A stretch of 64,000 nucleotides of DNA from the NCBI GenBank assembly GCA_965240325.2, contig OZ251252.1, positions 434,001-498,000 on the forward strand, read 5' to 3'. Source of the stretch: Rebecca billardiae RCC1528 (Eukaryota > Haptophyta). Shown here piece by piece: positions 51,731 to 61,522 of the stretch. How positions within the stretch are numbered: position 1 is the stretch's first letter; the number at the start of each line of letters is the position of its first letter. The notes beneath the pieces were generated by a model that was not told the DNA's origin, made no database searches, and saw nothing but the letters and a program-made list of their open reading frames with translations. Position numbers and translations under genes: made by a program.

Positions 51731-52330
51731 GAGAGACAGAGAGAGAGACTCAGAGAGCGCGCTATCTGACTGCCTGCTATATATCATCCGCCCGGTCACG
51801 CGGCGCGCCGCGGCGCAGTGCCGCGCGCTGGCCGGGCGCGCGCCTCGTTTGCATATTCATTTATGCTAGCTGACTATATATATATATGTATATATATACT
51901 GCTACGACGCCTGATGTAGAAGCAGGCTGTAGACCAGCAGCAGTGTATAGCGGTTATGGCCCGCGGTGCAGGGCGGAGCGCGTAGCGTGGAGCCCCGCCG
52001 GGGGCCCTCACTAAGTTGAGTCACTACGTTGTCAAAAAGATCTTTTGATCAAAGAAAAGGGGACGGGGGACGATTTTGAGGGCTGTTGGAGGGTGAATTT
52101 TCGCTTTTTCGAGGGGTACGTACCGTACATTGCTGTCTATCCGCAAGACGCGATTGACGAAATAAGCGCGCCCGCCAATTCGCCGTATGTCGATGGACGG
52201 CCGTGGGATCAGATACCCCGGGGGTGAAACAAGTGAGTATTCCTACCCCTCTTGTATGCTGAAGTACGAGTTTGCCGAGCGACGTTTGATTGTTTTGGGT
52301 CGAAAACAGCTATGAGGCCAGATTCTTTTG
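51338..52330. other. Intergenic region with simple repeats
   Basis: Contains a (GA)n microsatellite at 51683-51756, a (TA)n stretch at 51876-51898 and a GCGC-rich palindromic stretch at 51800-51845. A small AT-richer open frame at 52045-52227 has no recognisable match. No gene supported. Confidence 0.45.
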
Positions 52331-52615
52331 AATAGTGCTTGTTCAAATACGTTACCCGCCTGCCTCGATGGATGAACCGCCTCGTCATATTAAACTATAA
52401 AGATTCTTTATTTCAATAGCGCTTGTCCATCCAAGTTACCCGTCTGCCTCGATGGATGAACCTTTTTAAATTCCCCTTTATAACGGGCTCCGGGTGATCA
52501 GACTGGCGGCCGAAGCCTCCAGCCCTACCCTGACCTGTGTCATAATGAAGGGATTGTTTTGAATAGCGCTGGTTAAACCAATAAGTTACCCGCCTGCCTC
52601 GATGGATGATCAACC
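52331..52615. repeat. Three imperfect copies of a ~55-bp motif
   Basis: The phrase AATAGYGCT followed 15-20 bases later by GTTACCCGYCTGCCTCGATG and GATGA occurs ending at about 52376, 52460 and 52610. Spacers between the copies are unequal (about 30 and 95 bp), so this is a dispersed cluster rather than a regular tandem array. Confidence 0.65.
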
Positions 52616-52854
52616 TCCTTTGCCATAATGAAAGAAAACGGGTTACCCGCCCGCCAGCGTCTCGCGACGAGGACGGGTGCCCAAGCGGCAAGCGCGCACA
52701 TCATGATCATCGCCGTCGGCGGGCCCATCTTCGGCCGGCTCGAGCTGATGATGCACATCACGACGACGCTCAAGCAGGCGCTGTCCGTACCGACGTTGGC
52801 GCGCCTCCAGCGGATGGTCGACAAAGCACCCGTGGGCGAAGGAGGACCACAATC

Positions 52855-53770
52855 ATGGCCGAGTCATCGGAGACGTCGCTGACCTCGCGGCTTCTGAAAC
52901 ATCGGCAACCGCTCGGCAGCCGGTTGCCACCGCGGCCGCCGCCGGGTGGCGGTGCGCGCTCGCCACCGCGGCCGGCGCTGTGCACGGGCGTGCTGAGCCC
53001 GGGCCGCGTGAGCTCGCCCACCTCGCCCGGCGCGCACGCCGACGCCGCCACCGCGGCTCGGCGGCCGGACTCATCTCGGCCCGCAGCGCGTGCGTCCCCC
53101 CGCGGCGGCGCGCGCCGCTGTCGCCGCCGCGCAGGCCGTGCACTCGGTGGATGAGGAGACGGCCCTGCTGCGCGCGGAGCGCTGCGCGCCGCGCGCTGCT
53201 CCTGCTGCGGCGCGCAGTAGTCCGCTCGTCCGGCCCGCGGGCTCGCCACGGAGCCGACGAGCGCGATGACGACAATCGAATGAGCACTACGAGTGCGCAC
53301 GGAGGCGCTCATGGGGCGCCGAGCTGGCGAAGCGCGGCGCCGAGCTCGACGCGCTGCGCGACGCGGCGACGGACGCGCTGGGCGCGCGCGGCGCCCTCGT
53401 CGCGACGCCCCGTGCAGCAGCTCGAGCAGCCAGCTGTGGAGTAGACGGCCGTCGACTCGAGGGCGCCACCGCGCCGGGTGAGTGAGCACGCACGGGCTCC
53501 GCCTCGGGCGGAGGCTGGCTGGCCGCCGCCGCCGGCTTCGAGGCCGACGCGGCGGAGGAGGCGGCGGGCGAGCACGGTGGCGCGGTGGAGCAGGCGCGCA
53601 CGCGCGGCGGCAGGCGCGACCCGCCGCTCGCCTCGTTCCGCACCCCGAGCTCCGCGCTCGGTCTGCTCGCCTCTGCTCGGTGCGCGGCTGCGCAGCGCCG
53701 TGAGCGCAGGCTGGGGTCCGTACTTCTTCGCGCGGCCCGCGGCGACAGTCCTCATCGGCCCGCCATGTTG
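52855..53770 (+). pseudogene. Unresolved coiled-coil-like gene or remnant
   Basis: From ATG 52855 a plus frame reads MAESSETSLTSRLLKHRQPL and then becomes proline-rich. Other frames downstream give helical, coding-like stretches: VHSVDEETALLRAERC near 53140-53200, WGAELAKRGAELDALRDAAT near 53310-53375, and FEADAAEEAAGEHGGAVEQA near 53530-53600. A GTGAGT donor-like site lies at about 53478. I could not build a GT...AG model that joins these pieces in frame, so this is either a multi-exon gene I cannot resolve or a decayed one. No family is recognised. Confidence 0.3.
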
Positions 53771-53863
53771 ACCAGACTGAGACAGCAGCCGACGGAGGGT
53801 GCACCGCGGGCCCCTAACTACGTTGGTTCTACGGAAGGACCGCGGAACGCGGTCATATATACT

Positions 53864-55885
53864 TTACCTTCGTGCAGCCCCGCCTGCTCTGTGGCGCTTG
53901 CGCAGCCCGGCCTTCAGCCGTGCGGGAATACGCCAGCTCAGATGGTGGTCAGATAGGCCTTTGATCACCTTCGACACGATGCCGCGTGGCTTGGCGTCCA
54001 CCGCAGCGGCAGCAGCGCCCCCGGCAGCGTCCGCAGTGGGGCAGCGTGCGTACTCCTCCCGGCTGCCGTACCCGAAGAGCTGCTCGAGCTCCCAGTCCAG
54101 TCCACGCACGATCGTATCGAGCGCTTCACGCGACAGCGAGGAGGCGTGCTCGCACGGCTGGTCGGAGACCTTCGTCAGCAGGGCCACCTTGCGCTTGGTC
54201 TTGCCTGCCCCGGACGAGGCCTCCTTGCCGCCCGGCTTGACGATCGAGGTGGCAAACCGCGCGAACGCACGCGGCGGGCACACGCCCATGTGTCGCGCGA
54301 GCATGCACGGCACGGCGTTTGCGCGCTGCACAAAGTCCTCGTACCGCAGCACGAGCACGGGGCCGCCGCCTGCGCTGCGGCTCACCGTGCGCACGAGCTG
54401 CTCGCGCTGCGTGGCCTCGTCCGCGGGCACCAGGTCGAACGCGTCGCGCAGCAGGCGCAGCTTGGCGCTGCGCAGCGCGAGGATGGAGTCGAACGCGTGC
54501 ACCGCGCACCGCCGCTGCTGCTTGCTCGGCAGTTGGTTCAGCTTCACGGGCGGCGCGTCGGTCGAGTTGGGGGCAGGGAGGAAGCCAAGCCGCTGGCATC
54601 GCTCATGCCCGCCGTCCACCTTCCACGACCGCCACTCGACGCTGAGGAAGCGCTCGATCGCCATCCCGCTCAACCAGGGCGAGTGGTGCGGCAGGCCCTG
54701 CATCGCGCGCAGCCACTGCACAGGCTCACGCACCATCATCAGCGTAGGCGGACCGGCGGCGTGCATGGCGCGCAGTGCGGCGAGCGTCGCCGCGAGCGCG
54801 GCCGGCGAGTCTGACACCCAGATATGCTTGTACACGGCGGCTCCCCCGGTCGGGTCGGCCAGGCCGAAGTTGAGCTGCATCTGCGCGGCGGCCGCGTTGG
54901 TGCCGCAGTGCCGCTCGCCCAGCAAGTAGTACGCACTCGCGTTGCGGCACACACGCGCTGGCAGCGGCTGCAGCCGCGATGGGCAGAGAAGGTCCCAACG
55001 CTCGGGCATGCTCAGCGCGCGCAGTCGGCCCGACTCGAGCACGCGCCAGTACCGCGCCCACTGCTCGTGACTGCCGCTGTCGACCAGGAGGGCGCCGGCG
55101 CTGGCCTCGCGCGCAGGCAGCAGCTCCGCGCTGAACTGCGACGTGGTGTGCAGCACGCGCGCGATGAGGCGCTCGGCGAGGTAGTCCGAGAAGACGAGGT
55201 CCGATGAGAGCCCAGCGTCGTCATCGCGTAGCACCGCGCGCATCTGCGCCTCGAAGCGCGACACGTTGCGATCGAAAGCCGCGAGCGGTATGCGCCAGCC
55301 GCCCAACCCCTCCGCGACGTCCAGCTGCGCGCCGTGCTTGTCGCGCACCTGCACATGGCCGCGCGGGTTGTCCAGCGTGCGCGGCACGAGCACGAAGCCC
55401 GAGACGGCCTCCGAGATGAGCGGGCTCGCCGTCTCGGCGAACGAGGACGCCATCCCCGCCGGGTACAAGATGTCGTCGTCCACGACCACGATGTGCGTGC
55501 GCGACACCACCTCGTCCTCGCGGCCGTGCGGCGGCAGGCCGAGCCTCTGCGCGATCACGGGCAGCCGCGTGTGCAGCAGGTAGCGCACGGTGGGCACGAG
55601 CTTCGTCGCCGGACCCCAGTCCTCCTCCACGCGGTTCACGCTCGCGACCGCCGTCACCGCCGCCGGCAGCTGCGCGGGGTACCCCTCGCCCGTGCGCCCA
55701 AAGGTGCGCGGCAGGTTGAGCAGTACCTCGTCAAAGGGGCGGCGCTGGTGCTCAGCGCCGAGGGAGCGCAGCGTGGGGCCGATGGTGTTAAGCCGCGACG
55801 GCGAGGTCGTGAGGCTGGCGACGAGGTAAACCGCCGCCGCCCTCCTGTCGAAGGGCGCCTGGGAGGTGATACCGCCCCCCGTCAT
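53864..55885 (-). CDS. Glycosyltransferase-sulfotransferase fusion, inverted mosaic copy D
   Basis: 673 residues from ATG 55885 (MTGGGITSQAPFDRR, aligning with the start of copies B and C); an in-frame ATG at 55951 is also possible. Motifs are intact: VVVDDDILYP, LLGERHCGTNAAA, LMMVREPVQWLRAMQ. Similarity to A-C is strikingly uneven: about 55250-55857 (GT core) and 54293-54515 (ending in VLVLRYEDFV) are nearly identical, whereas 54515-55250 and the C terminus (53864-54290) are clearly diverged (for example REASAGALLVDSGSHEQWAR). This block pattern points to gene conversion between an old paralogue and the tandem array. The tail is basic (KAGLRKRHRAGGAARR). Confidence 0.78.
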   Translation of the reverse strand: MTGGGITSQAPFDRRAAAVYLVASLTTSPSRLNTIGPTLRSLGAEHQRRPFDEVLLNLPRTFGRTGEGYPAQLPAAVTAVASVNRVEEDWGPATKLVPTVRYLLHTRLPVIAQRLGLPPHGREDEVVSRTHIVVVDDDILYPAGMASSFAETASPLISEAVSGFVLVPRTLDNPRGHVQVRDKHGAQLDVAEGLGGWRIPLAAFDRNVSRFEAQMRAVLRDDDAGLSSDLVFSDYLAERLIARVLHTTSQFSAELLPAREASAGALLVDSGSHEQWARYWRVLESGRLRALSMPERWDLLCPSRLQPLPARVCRNASAYYLLGERHCGTNAAAAQMQLNFGLADPTGGAAVYKHIWVSDSPAALAATLAALRAMHAAGPPTLMMVREPVQWLRAMQGLPHHSPWLSGMAIERFLSVEWRSWKVDGGHERCQRLGFLPAPNSTDAPPVKLNQLPSKQQRRCAVHAFDSILALRSAKLRLLRDAFDLVPADEATQREQLVRTVSRSAGGGPVLVLRYEDFVQRANAVPCMLARHMGVCPPRAFARFATSIVKPGGKEASSGAGKTKRKVALLTKVSDQPCEHASSLSREALDTIVRGLDWELEQLFGYGSREEYARCPTADAAGGAAAAAVDAKPRGIVSKVIKGLSDHHLSWRIPARLKAGLRKRHRAGGAARR

Positions 55886-56263
55886 CGTCGTCGCGATCTG
55901 CGCTGATCCGTGGGCGCATGCAGATCTGCTAGTTATGCAATCTGATACCATAGCAAGTTCAAAGTGATATGATGAGGACACACAGTCTTAGTCACACTGC
56001 GGATGCTGCTATAAAACGGCTGCAAGTAGTACCGCCACCCCGGCGTACACGGAACGTGTGTACTGGTGTGAGTCCTCGTGACCGCGTCGTGAAGCGAGTC
56101 ACTCGCAGCGTCATGTCACTCATGAGATCAGTCGTCTGCTGTCATGCGCGAGCGGCAAGTGGCTCCGGTCGTCGCCGACGGCGTGCGATGCGGACGGCCA
56201 CTCGACGCTCCGAGGAGCAGGCAGCTTGCGCAGGGCGCCCGGCTCGCCGCGCTTCCGAGTGGC
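55886..56263. other. Intergenic region
   Basis: 378 bp between copy D's start and the 3' end of the next minus-strand gene; probably contains copy D's promoter. No motif recognised. Confidence 0.35.
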
Positions 56264-57477
56264 TCAGGCGGCGTCTGAGGGCGGCTGCTCGCCCTGCTCG
56301 CCCTGCTCTTTCCTCCTCGCCTGCAGCTCGTCCACCATGCGCTTGTTGTCCTCGGTCAGCTGCCGGATGCGCTCCTCCTGCTGCGCCAGCATGGCACGCA
56401 GCTCCTCCTTCTCGAGGTCAGCCGCGGTGCTGCCGCCCGCCTCGTCCGCGGCAGCACTCGCCGGGGCGGCCGCCTCCGCCCTGGTCCCGGCCGCGCCCCC
56501 GGCCCCGTCCTGTTGCCTGCGCTGCATCTCCGCCTCGAGGGAGGCGCGCCTGGCCGCGCGAGAGGCGGCGTCCGTGCCGATCTTCTTCTTGCGCGGGTCC
56601 TTGGACAGGGTCTTCACCGCCGGGTCGGTCTGGCACACGAGCGCGGGCCAATCGCGCCGCGTCTTCTCGTCCGCCGAAATGCGCAGCCGGAACAGCTTGT
56701 TGTTCCGCATGCTCGAGAGCACGTGCAGCTTGACCTCGAACCGGCACCGCCCGGCGACTGCCCACAGCGGCTGCGTGCCCAGCAGCTGGAGCAGTGGCTT
56801 GTGGTTCGCGTTGGCGAGCTCGTCGACCGGCAGCCCGTCCTCGTACACGATCTCAACCTCCAGCTGCATCGGCGACTGCGCGGCCAGCTCGCCCGCGTCG
56901 GTGAGCAGCACCACCTCCACGTCGATCTTGCGGTCGGTCAGCACGTACGGCACGCCCTCGTCCTTGCCGCGCACGGTGAGCGAGGCCTCGAGGACGAGCC
57001 GGCCCGGGTCCTGCGCGGGCGCGGGCGCGGGGGAGCGTGGCGGTCGGCGGAGGGCAGTCAGCGCCGCACAGGCCATGCCGCAGCGGCTGGCCACGCCCAA
57101 CGGCGCGCTGCGTGCGCGCTGCGTGCGCGCGCGTACGACAGGCCCCGAGGCTCGTGGCAGGGACGGGATGCGCTCCGCGAGCCGGTTCACGGCGTCGGCC
57201 TCGTCGCCGGCGACCGCCGGTAGCAGATCGCCGTCATCGAGTGCTCTGAACACGTCCTGGATCTGCTGGTCATCGAGATGAGTCAGCTCGCCAACCAGGT
57301 CCAAGCCCTGCAGCGGGGGCGGCGCCCAATCGCGCGCGATCGCGAATCGAGCGCGCGGTGGTGGTCAGGCGCAGGTGGTCGTCCACAGCTCGCTCGGCGG
57401 CCACGGCACACCTCCATGCTCTGGGTGAGCCCCGCGTACGGCGGCGAGGCGTCGGCGGGCACATCCGGCTCCGCCAT
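56264..57477 (-). CDS. Putative regulator with beta-sandwich-like domain and C-terminal coiled coil, paralogue 1, 3 exons
   Basis: Model: join(57477..57412, 57307..57137, 57010..56264), 327 aa; introns 104 nt (GTGTGC) and 126 nt (GTACGC). Exon 1 ends ...LTQSME and exon 2 begins GLDLVGELTHLDDQQIQ, exactly parallel to paralogue 2. The central ~140 residues (DRKIDVEVVLLTD ... MQLEVEIVYEDGLPVDELAN ... FEVKLHVLSSMRNNKLFRLR ... VKTLSKDPRKKK) look like an all-beta domain ending in a basic strand, reminiscent of p53/Runt-like DNA-binding folds, but I cannot name the family. A C-terminal coiled coil (EELRAMLAQQEERIRQLTED) would allow dimerisation. A transcription-factor role is an inference from that layout. 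Confidence 0.62.
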
Positions 57478-57765
57478 GCTCCCCGCCCACCGGCAAACGA
57501 GCGCAGGGCTGGCACTCGCCGCCGCTCGCCGCCTGCTGCACCGGCCCGCCGGCGCGAATTCTCGTCGGCGAAGTTTTCGGTTCCCGTCGTTTTCTAGGTC
57601 GTTTTCTGCTTCCCGCTTCGTCGCCACGGCGCCCAGGACCGCCGCCGGCCCGCCGCCAAGCCCTGTCATCTGTGGCACTTGCGAGTACTCTACGGCTGTC
57701 CATCTATGTACACGGTACTCTACTGAAGCCTACCATACCAGTCCCGGCGAGTCCCTACGGAATGC

Positions 57766-59235
57766 TCAGTACACAGCGCCGGCGAGGCCATCCTGGTCGG
57801 CAGCCTCAGCGGCAGATACCGACGCCGAAGGAGCCTCGTCCGCGTGCAGCGCGCGCTGATCGCGCCTGATGGTGCTGACGCTGCCGCTCATCACGCCCGT
57901 CGTGGTCGCCGTCGCGAGGTCTGCGCCGTCAGTAGCCGCGGAGCCCGCGGAGACGCTGTCGGCCGCGGGCGTCGCGGCGATGGCCTCGCGCCTGAGCTCG
58001 CGCAGCTCGTTGAGCTCGGCCATCACGCTCTTGTTGTGCTCGATCAGCTGGCGGATGCGCTCGTCCTGCTCCTCGATGCGCCGCCGCAGCTCCTCCTTCT
58101 CGCTCGGGCCACACGCCTCGACCGACGCGCCGGAGGGGGGCGGCGGGGGCGGCAGCACGGGCGCTGGGCCACTCGGCATGCCCTCGCCGCTCTCCTCCGC
58201 CAACTGCCGCTGCCGCTCGAGCTCGCGCTGCGCGCGCTGCGCCGCCCTCGACGCGGCGTCGGTGCCGAGGGCCTTCTTGCGCGGCGCCTTGGACAGGGTG
58301 CGCACGCAGCCGGTCGAGCAGCGCAGCTCGGGGTTGGCCGCGCGGATGAACGGGTCCGCCGGGAAGATGTCCAACCGAAAGCGCTGGCCATTCCGCATGC
58401 TCGAGAGCACGTGGATCTTCACCTCGAACTTGCCCCGGCCGTGCACGGCCCACGGCTTCTCCGGTCCGAGCGTGCTCATCAGCGGCTCCTCGGCCGCCGA
58501 GTTGGCGAGCTCGTCGACGGGGAGGCCTGACTCGTACACGAGGCGGGCCTCGAGCTGCATGGGCTGCATCACGGCGAGCTCGTTCGTGTCCGTCTTGAGC
58601 CGCACGTCCACGTCGATCTTGCGCCCCTTGATCACGATCGGCTCGCCCTCGTCCTGGCCGTGCGCCTGGCAGTGCGCGTCCAGCCGCAGCCGAGCCTGCT
58701 CCTGCGCGCACGCGGGAACGGCCCGGGGAGGGGGCTCCGCGCTGAGCAAGGGGGATGGCGCGGGCACGAGAGCAGTCGGGAGGGCCGATCGCACGCGACT
58801 CACCACCACCTCACGGGCGTGGGGGAGGGGTGCCGGGCGGGCTGTGCTCGTCGGTGGCGGAGCAGGCGAGGTCTCGTCGGCGTGGACGGCCGCGTCCGCG
58901 CTCAGGGCCGGGCGGTACGCCTCGGTGGTGGTCGTGGGCGGCGCGCTGGCCGAAGGGGAAGCAAGCGGCATATGTGATGCGTTCTCATCCGTTGCCGGGG
59001 ACGCATCGCCGGGGATGACGTCCTCGAGCAGCTGCGCCAGCTGGTGGCCGCTCATGGACGCGATCGGGCCAAAGTCAAGGCCCTGCGCCGACCGCACGGC
59101 GCACGCGGCGTGCGGCCGAAGCGGTTGGCGCGGCTCAGCGGTGCAAGCGCGACCGGTGGGCGTCACGCCGGCCGGTGCGCGCACCTCCATGCTCTTCGTG
59201 AGGTGGATGATGGGTGGTGCGCCGACGGTCGTCAT
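57766..59235 (-). CDS. Putative regulator, paralogue 2, 3 exons
   Basis: Model: join(59235..59185, 59082..58804, 58701..57766), 421 aa; both introns are 102 nt (GTGCGC and GTGAGT donors) and open in frame, so an unspliced 489-residue reading also exists. Intron positions match paralogue 1: after LTKSME and before a segment leading into GRKIDVDVRLKTD. The shared domain contains YESGLPVDELAN, FEVKIHVLSSMRNGQRFRLD and VRTLSKAPRKK. The coiled coil EELRRRIEEQDERIRQLIEH is followed by a 75-residue Ala/Ser/Thr-rich tail absent from paralogue 1, and the region before the domain is longer and proline-rich. Head-to-tail order on one strand indicates tandem duplication. Confidence 0.62.
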   Translation of the reverse strand: MTTVGAPPIIHLTKSMEVRAPAGVTPTGRACTAEPRQPLRPHAACAVRSAQGLDFGPIASMSGHQLAQLLEDVIPGDASPATDENASHMPLASPSASAPPTTTTEAYRPALSADAAVHADETSPAPPPTSTARPAPLPHAREVVVSRVRSALPTALVPAPSPLLSAEPPPRAVPACAQEQARLRLDAHCQAHGQDEGEPIVIKGRKIDVDVRLKTDTNELAVMQPMQLEARLVYESGLPVDELANSAAEEPLMSTLGPEKPWAVHGRGKFEVKIHVLSSMRNGQRFRLDIFPADPFIRAANPELRCSTGCVRTLSKAPRKKALGTDAASRAAQRAQRELERQRQLAEESGEGMPSGPAPVLPPPPPPSGASVEACGPSEKEELRRRIEEQDERIRQLIEHNKSVMAELNELRELRREAIAATPAADSVSAGSAATDGADLATATTTGVMSGSVSTIRRDQRALHADEAPSASVSAAEAADQDGLAGAVY

Positions 59236-59946
59236 GTGGCGGACGGCGTTTATTGATGCGCAGGTCGTTGGCGTCGCGTGTTCGATCGTTCACGGCCAGG
59301 ACTTGTCTCTTTTTAGGTGCCACGTCCCTTTCGCAGTTTCCGGACCCGACGGCGAGGCGGGGTCCGGGCGCGCGGCGTCGGACACACGTCCTCCCGAGTC
59401 CCGAGTCCCACCGTACGGCGGCTGCTCAGACTGGGAGCTGAGACTCTCGTCCAAGGACAAGATGTCTGATGATATCGATCGCCTGCTGATGTATGCCGCC
59501 GGCGCCGCCTGGCCTGTACTACCGTTAAGTATGGCGTATCTCCCGCCCATTGTCAGAACCGATGATTCTTCGGACCCACTGAAGCCTGTCTGATGCCACT
59601 CGCGCTTGCCAGTGCCGCCCGCTGTGTGATTGAGTGAATGTGAGGTGCCGATGATGCTGATGATATCGCGACGCCGAGCCCGAAGCAGGTCCGAGAAAGC
59701 CCAGCGAGGCCACAGCAGCCAGCAGAGATGCGAGTGCCCAATGCGAGTGCCCGGCGCACCGTGGCCAGCCACACGAGGCCGCCAAGGGCGGTCGGTCCGC
59801 GGCCGGGGTGCCGCGTGTGCCCTGGTGACCTGCCGGGCCGAGCATGGCCATGCGAGAACGTCTGCGGCTCACGGCTCGCCAACGGCCGCCCGACGTCAGC
59901 GCCGTACGCGCCACGTCGCGGCACGTGCGCGCGCCCGCGTCGTGCG
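59236..59946. other. Intergenic region, no gene seen
   Basis: 711 bp. Open frames exist on both strands but none has recognisable content. Confidence 0.4.
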
Positions 59947-61169
59947 TTATACGCGCACGCACTCGCGTCGCAGCTGCAGGTGCTTCCCCTCGGTGACCAT
60001 GACCTCGTACCGGCCGGTCTCGGGGTCGTACTTGACGACCTTGCCGCGCGCGCCGTTGTACTGCCGGGCGCTCTCAGACTCGAGGCCCGTCACCGTGCAG
60101 CGCGTGTCCGCCGGCACGACGACGTTGTTCGCCGAGAGCGCGGCGACGCGGCCGCTTTGCAGCTTGACGTGGTACCGCCCCCGCTCCGCGTCCCACGCGA
60201 GCAGCGTGCCGCTCGTGCCGTTGAGCGCGCGCTCCTGCTCGGAGTGCAGCTCGGTGATCTGCACCGCCAGCCGCTGCACCAGGTTGTCCGCGCGCACGGC
60301 GAGCTGCTCGTCGGCGTCGTCGAGCTGCACGGTGTACCGCTGGCGCTCGGAGTCGTACGAGAGCACGCGCCCCGTCCTGCCGTTGCGCTCCGTCGACTTG
60401 AGGCCCGCGAGCGCCACCGGCGTGCCCACAGGGATCTCGTCGAAGCGCGCGCTGTGCTTGGGCCGCACGCTGCGGCCGCCCGTGCGACCGCCGCCCCGGC
60501 CGCCGTGCGGCATCCCGCCCATGCCCATGCCGCCCATCTGCGAGAAGAGGTCCGGGCCGAAGGGCATGCCCCCCATCCCGCCGCCCATCCCGCCGGGCAT
60601 GCCGCCCATCGAGCTGAACATCATGCGCGGGCCCGCGCCACCGCCCGCCCCGTCCATCGACCCAAAGTGGCACGCAAACCCGGGCATGCCGCCCATGCCG
60701 CCAGCGCTGGCACCGCCCAGCCCGCCGTTGAGGAACATCTCCATGGGGTCGGAGCTGCCGAAGAACGACTGCGCCCACGGCGCGCACGAGCGGTGGCGGT
60801 GGAGGTGAGCCGTGCGCGCGCGCGCGCTGCCGCGCCGCCCATGCGCGCGCGCGTGGGCGCGCGCGCGCGCACCTTGAAGATGGCCTCGGCCTGCTCGCTG
60901 TTGAACGACGCGCCGCCGGCGCCCATGCCGTTGCCATTGACACCCGCCTTGCCGAACCGGTCGTACGCCGCGCGCTTGTCCGCGTTGGAGAGGCAGTCGT
61001 ACGCCTCGGCCACGCGCTTGAAGTTCTCCTCCGCCTTGGAGTCGCCCTGGTTCTTGTCGGGGTGCCACCTGATGGCTGCCTTCTTGTAGGCTTTGGAGAT
61101 GTCTTGCTCGGTGGCGTCGCGCGAGACGCCGAGCACCTTGTAGTAGTCCTCCGCCGCGGGGTCGCCCAT
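59947..61169 (-). CDS. DnaJ-domain protein with three C-terminal NGxxG/YDxExxRY repeats, 2 exons
   Basis: Model: join(61169..60873, 60768..59947), 372 aa; 104-nt intron (GTGCGC...GCGCAG). Residues ~8-75 form a J domain ([20 protein letters not shown] ... [17 protein letters not shown]) with the essential HPD at 36-38. A Gly/Met-rich region (about 100-175) follows, as in class B DnaJ proteins. There is no CxxCxGxG zinc finger. Instead of the usual C-terminal substrate domain there are three ~50-residue repeats with the pattern NGxxGxxxxYDxExxRYxV: [38 protein letters not shown] and [19 protein letters not shown]. The J domain should stimulate an Hsp70; the repeats probably bind a partner. No signal peptide; likely cytosolic or nuclear. 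The first ATG at 61169 follows a GTG codon that is not needed. Confidence 0.85.
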
Positions 61170-61522
61170 GCCCACAGGCGCCGCGCCCGGGCCTGGTCGT
61201 TGGCGTCGATTGCCAGGCGAGGCGATCCAGGCGTCTCGAAGCCCAGCACCAGGCGCCTGGACGGCTGGCTGCCCGCGCTGCTAAAAGTCCGGTGACGCAG
61301 TCCGGCACGTCCGCTGATGCCGAAAGTTCAGACTTTGCCAGTTGGGTGCGTGTCAGTCCGGGTGGCATTCCGGATGATCGTGTCATGTGTTGGTTGCGCG
61401 GGGCGCGGAGGGGTTGTCGCCGCAGCGGCTGCCTAACAGCACCAGCGAGAAGGCCGGGCGCGTGTGGGCGGGCCCGCGGGATCCGAGCCAGCGAGCCAGG
61501 GCGCGAGCCGCGCGCAGACGGC
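61170..61522. promoter_or_regulatory. Bidirectional promoter region DnaJ / CDK
   Basis: 353 bp between divergent ATGs, with a less GC-rich centre at 61280-61400. No named element seen. Confidence 0.4.

Noticed and set aside
52045-52227. 60-codon AT-richer ORF with a protein-like look
   Set aside because: It starts only at TTG, is short, has no recognisable motif and lies in a repeat-rich spacer.
40915-54929. Long antisense ORFs over the GT-ST genes (for example 49666-51228 minus)
   Set aside because: They repeat in each duplicate only because the sense gene does and have Arg/Ser-rich composition typical of antisense reading.
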